Assembly (NCBI GenBank): GCA_027488785.1
Contig: JAIYAY010000003.1
Location: 1-44,167 of the forward strand
Reading direction: 5' to 3'
Length of the DNA: 44,167 nt
Source: Sphingomonadales bacterium
GTDB lineage: Bacteria > Pseudomonadota > Alphaproteobacteria > Sphingomonadales > Sphingomonadaceae
Part shown: in pieces, positions 42,100-44,167 of the stretch
How the letters are laid out: every line of letters starts with the position of its first letter
Numbering within the stretch: the stretch's first letter is position 1
Position numbers and translations under genes: made by a program
Notes under the pieces: model-generated
What the model was told of the DNA's origin: nothing
Database searches by the model: none
What the model saw: the letters and a program-made list of their open reading frames with translations, nothing else

Positions 42100-43380
42100 T
42101 TACTCCGCGCCTACGCGCTCGACGTCTGCACCAACCAACTGAAGTTTTTCTTCAAGGCGCTCATAACCACGGTCAAGATGATAGAGGCGGCTGACATGCG
42201 TTTCGCCTTCTGCGACCAATCCAGCGATGACAAGGCTCATCGACGCCCGCAGGTCAGTTGCCATGACCGGCGCGCCAGTAAGCTTTTTGACACCATGGAC
42301 AATTGCCGTGCGGCCCTTGGTCTCGATATGCGCACCCATCCGATTGAGCTCGGGTACATGCATATAGCGATTTTCAAATATGGTCTCGGTAAGCACGCTA
42401 GCGCCATCTGCCATGCAGAGCATAGCCATGAACTGCGCCTGCATGTCGGTGGCAAAACCGGGATAGGGCGCTGTGGAAATGGTAAGCGGCTTTAACTTGC
42501 CGTCCGAAGATACGCGAATACCGGTTCCCGTATCTTCGACCTTCACGCCTGCCTGACGCAACGCGTCCAGTGTCGCATCCATTTCATTGGCTTTTGCGCC
42601 AACGAGCTCGACGTCGCCGCCAGTCATAGCAGCAGCGCAGGCGTAACTACCCGCCTCGATGCGATCGCTCATTACGCGGTAGGTCGCGCCATGCAGGCGG
42701 TCTCGGCCTTGAATAATTAAATCGGATGTTCCGATACCTTCAATGTGCGCCCCCATTGCGACGAGCAAATTGCTCAAGTCGACAATTTCTGGTTCGCGCG
42801 CTGCATTGTGAAGCACACATGTGCCCTTAGCTAGGCTAGCCGCCATTAGGGCGTTTTCGGTCGCACCGACGGATACGACGGGAAATGTGTAGGTTCCGCC
42901 TGGAATGCCCTTTTTCGCAATCGCTTTTACATAGCCTGCGGCTAACTCAATTTCGACGCCAAAGGCCTCCAGCGCTTTGAGGTGAAGGTCAATTGGCCGG
43001 TTACCGATTGCGCATCCGCCCGGAAGCGAAACTGTTGCTTCACCAGCGCGCGCTAGCATCGGACCTAGGACCAGGATGGAGGCGCGCATTTTGCGCACTA
43101 GATCATAAGGTGCGACGTTGCTGGTAATCCGCGTAGCTTCCAACGTCATCACACGGCCGAAATCTTCGGGACGTGATCCGGCAACCGTCGTTGAAATGCC
43201 GAACTGGTTCATCAGATGCTGAAAGCCATCAATGTCGGCCAAGCGCGGTAAATTACGCAAAGTCAGTGGCTCATCTGTAAGCAGCGCGCAGGGGATCAGC
43301 GTCAATGCGCTGTTCTTTGCACCTGAAATAGGAATTTTGCCTTTGAGTGCGTTGCCGCCACGTACGATTATCTGATCCAT
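42100..43380 (-). CDS. murA: UDP-N-acetylglucosamine 1-carboxyvinyltransferase
   Basis: MurA transfers enolpyruvate from PEP to UDP-GlcNAc, the first committed step of peptidoglycan synthesis and the target of fosfomycin. The 426-residue protein begins [23 protein letters not shown] (K22, N23 at the substrate site) and has the reactive C123 in [17 protein letters not shown], which means it should be fosfomycin-sensitive. [17 protein letters not shown] and the terminal domain are also normal. It is flanked by the LOV-LuxR gene downstream and, 36 bases upstream, by the isomerase gene, all on the minus strand. Confidence 0.97.
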   Translation of the reverse strand: MDQIIVRGGNALKGKIPISGAKNSALTLIPCALLTDEPLTLRNLPRLADIDGFQHLMNQFGISTTVAGSRPEDFGRVMTLEATRITSNVAPYDLVRKMRASILVLGPMLARAGEATVSLPGGCAIGNRPIDLHLKALEAFGVEIELAAGYVKAIAKKGIPGGTYTFPVVSVGATENALMAASLAKGTCVLHNAAREPEIVDLSNLLVAMGAHIEGIGTSDLIIQGRDRLHGATYRVMSDRIEAGSYACAAAMTGGDVELVGAKANEMDATLDALRQAGVKVEDTGTGIRVSSDGKLKPLTISTAPYPGFATDMQAQFMAMLCMADGASVLTETIFENRYMHVPELNRMGAHIETKGRTAIVHGVKKLTGAPVMATDLRASMSLVIAGLVAEGETHVSRLYHLDRGYERLEEKLQLVGADVERVGAE

Positions 43381-43416
43381 CGCACCGTATTTAGCGGGAA
43401 TTGGGTGTGGCGCAAC

Positions 43417-44019
43417 TTAGGATTTGGTGAGCGCCGCCTCAACCTGCCCAAGCCGTTCTTTGCCCCAGAACATCTCTTCATCCACAAAGAAGGTGGGTAC
43501 GCCAAATGCACCGCGTTTTGCGGCAGCTTCGGTATTGGCGATAAGCTCTGCTTTCACCTCCGGATCCTCGGCCAGAGCAAGCAAGGCGGTGCTGTCGAGG
43601 CCGGCCCTGTCCAAGACATCGCGCACAACATCGAGATCGCCCATGTCCGCCCCGTCCTGCCACATCGCCGCCATGACTGCGTCCATATAAGGCGTAAAGC
43701 AGCCAAGCCGCTGTGCCGCAATTGCACCGCGCATCACATATAGCGTGTTGAGAGGAAAACGTGGGTTCATCTTGAACGGTATCGCGTGCGCTTTTACAAA
43801 GCGTTGAAATTCCAGCATTTCATATTTTTGTTTGGCGGGCGTTTCGGCATAGCGCATCAGTGGCGCCTGATTATTGGTGAGCTTGAATAAGCCACCGAGC
43901 AAGATAGGCACATACACAACTTGCGCGCCGGTTCGGGCACAAAGCTCTGGCAGCATTTTGTACGCCAAATAGCTATTCGGGCCGCCAAAATCGAAAAGAA
44001 ATTCTAGATTTTTGCTCAT
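43417..44019 (-). CDS. DsbA-family / 2-hydroxychromene-2-carboxylate isomerase-like protein
   Basis: A 200-residue thioredoxin-fold protein of the kappa-GST/HCCA isomerase family. The N-terminal LFDFGGPNSYLAYKMLPEL contains the Ser position used to bind glutathione in NahD-type isomerases, and GAFGVPTFFVDEEMFWGKERLGQVEAAL is the usual C-terminal end. There is no CxxC, so it is not a disulfide oxidase. NahD acts in naphthalene breakdown, but many sphingomonad members have no known substrate. Its ATG directly follows the stop of the upstream SDR gene, so the two are probably one unit. Confidence 0.9.
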   Translation of the reverse strand: MSKNLEFLFDFGGPNSYLAYKMLPELCARTGAQVVYVPILLGGLFKLTNNQAPLMRYAETPAKQKYEMLEFQRFVKAHAIPFKMNPRFPLNTLYVMRGAIAAQRLGCFTPYMDAVMAAMWQDGADMGDLDVVRDVLDRAGLDSTALLALAEDPEVKAELIANTEAAAKRGAFGVPTFFVDEEMFWGKERLGQVEAALTKS

Positions 44020-44166
44020 TTAAAAACTCTCCGTCCAGGGACGTAAATCCATTTCATGCGTCCATGCACTGCGGTGTTGCTTGTGCAAGGCGACATATTG
44101 CAGCGCAATCGCGTCGGGCGATAAAATGCCGTCTGCTGCCTTTGCTGCTTCGAAATCCGGGTGGAT
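44020..44166 (-). CDS. Short-chain dehydrogenase C-terminus, cut by window edge
   Basis: The last 48 codons of a minus-strand gene whose start is beyond the window. The visible sequence ends PDAIALQYVALHKQ...SAWTHEMDLRPWTESF, which matches the C-terminal end of many SDR-family oxidoreductases (the pattern PDAIAETYWxLHxQxxSAWTxELDLRPW). The stop codon is at 44020-44022, immediately before the isomerase ATG, so they are co-transcribed. Substrate unknown. Confidence 0.75.
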   Translation of the reverse strand: MHPDFEAAKAADGILSPDAIALQYVALHKQHRSAWTHEMDLRPWTESF

Positions 44167-44167
44167 A

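Noticed and set aside
1-44167. CRISPR arrays, insertion sequences, prophage genes, integrases
   Set aside because: No regularly spaced repeats, transposase or phage motifs are visible; gene content is mainly conserved chromosome.

Overview
The window reads as a chromosomal segment of an alphaproteobacterium, most likely a member of the Sphingomonadales (Sphingopyxis/Sphingorhabdus/Erythrobacter-like). The reasons are the moderately high GC content, the alphaproteobacterial FnrL/FnrN-type regulator, the fabD-fabG-acpP-fabF-mltG and hflK-hflC-degP orders, and a short LOV-LuxR blue-light regulator that closely resembles EL222 of Erythrobacter. This placement is inference from family resemblance; there is no rRNA gene in the window. 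Coding density is very high, no gene-free stretch exceeds about 170 bases, and I see no phage, insertion sequence, integrase or CRISPR array.

Layout. 1-2.8 kb: end of a secreted or membrane-anchored acidic protein, a terminator, an MBL-fold hydrolase and nadA. 2.87-8.5 kb: a tightly packed forward block of a bifunctional penicillin-binding protein, a two-membrane-pass trypsin-like protease coupled to it by a TGATG overlap, a solute-binding lipoprotein and a DUF4112 protein. 8.5-11.6 kb (reverse): RNase T2 and nadC (overlapping), folE and a transaldolase. 11.7-15.9 kb (forward): priA and a secreted alkyl sulfatase. 16.0-21.3 kb (reverse): a fatty-acid synthesis operon fabD-crotonase-fabG-acpP-fabF-mltG. 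21.4-23.8 kb: a divergent peptidoglycan-recycling pair (LD-carboxypeptidase and an Mpl-like Mur ligase). 23.8-25.3 kb: rpsF-rpsR-rplI with promoter, leader and terminator. 25.4-27.2 kb: a LigT-like 2H protein, tRNA-Met(CAT), an Fnr-type regulator and a small NDUFS6-like zinc-finger protein. 27.3-31.1 kb: an ABC ATPase coupled to nadB, then a dipeptidase. 31.1-35.9 kb (reverse): an M20 amidohydrolase, degP, hflC, hflK. 36.0-41.3 kb (forward): mrp, an orphan molybdenum-hydroxylase large subunit and hemH, all with overlapping ends, then phaB and a ribbon-helix-helix protein. 41.4-44.2 kb (reverse): the LOV-HTH regulator, murA, a 2-hydroxychromene-2-carboxylate isomerase-like protein and the tail of a short-chain dehydrogenase.

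Themes. All three genes of de novo NAD synthesis (nadA, nadC, nadB) lie within 28 kb but in three separate transcription units. Cell-envelope growth, recycling and quality control is well represented (PBP, MltG, LdcA, Mpl, MurA, HflKC, DegP). Most of the window is conserved housekeeping sequence. The observations I consider most worth a second look are: the PBP-coupled membrane protease block; the crotonase built into the fab operon that lacks both hydratase glutamates; the orphan Mo-hydroxylase subunit wedged between mrp and hemH; the EL222-type light regulator with its upstream symmetric sites; an RNase T2 with a Glu-to-Gln change in its active-site motif; and several palindromes upstream of genes.
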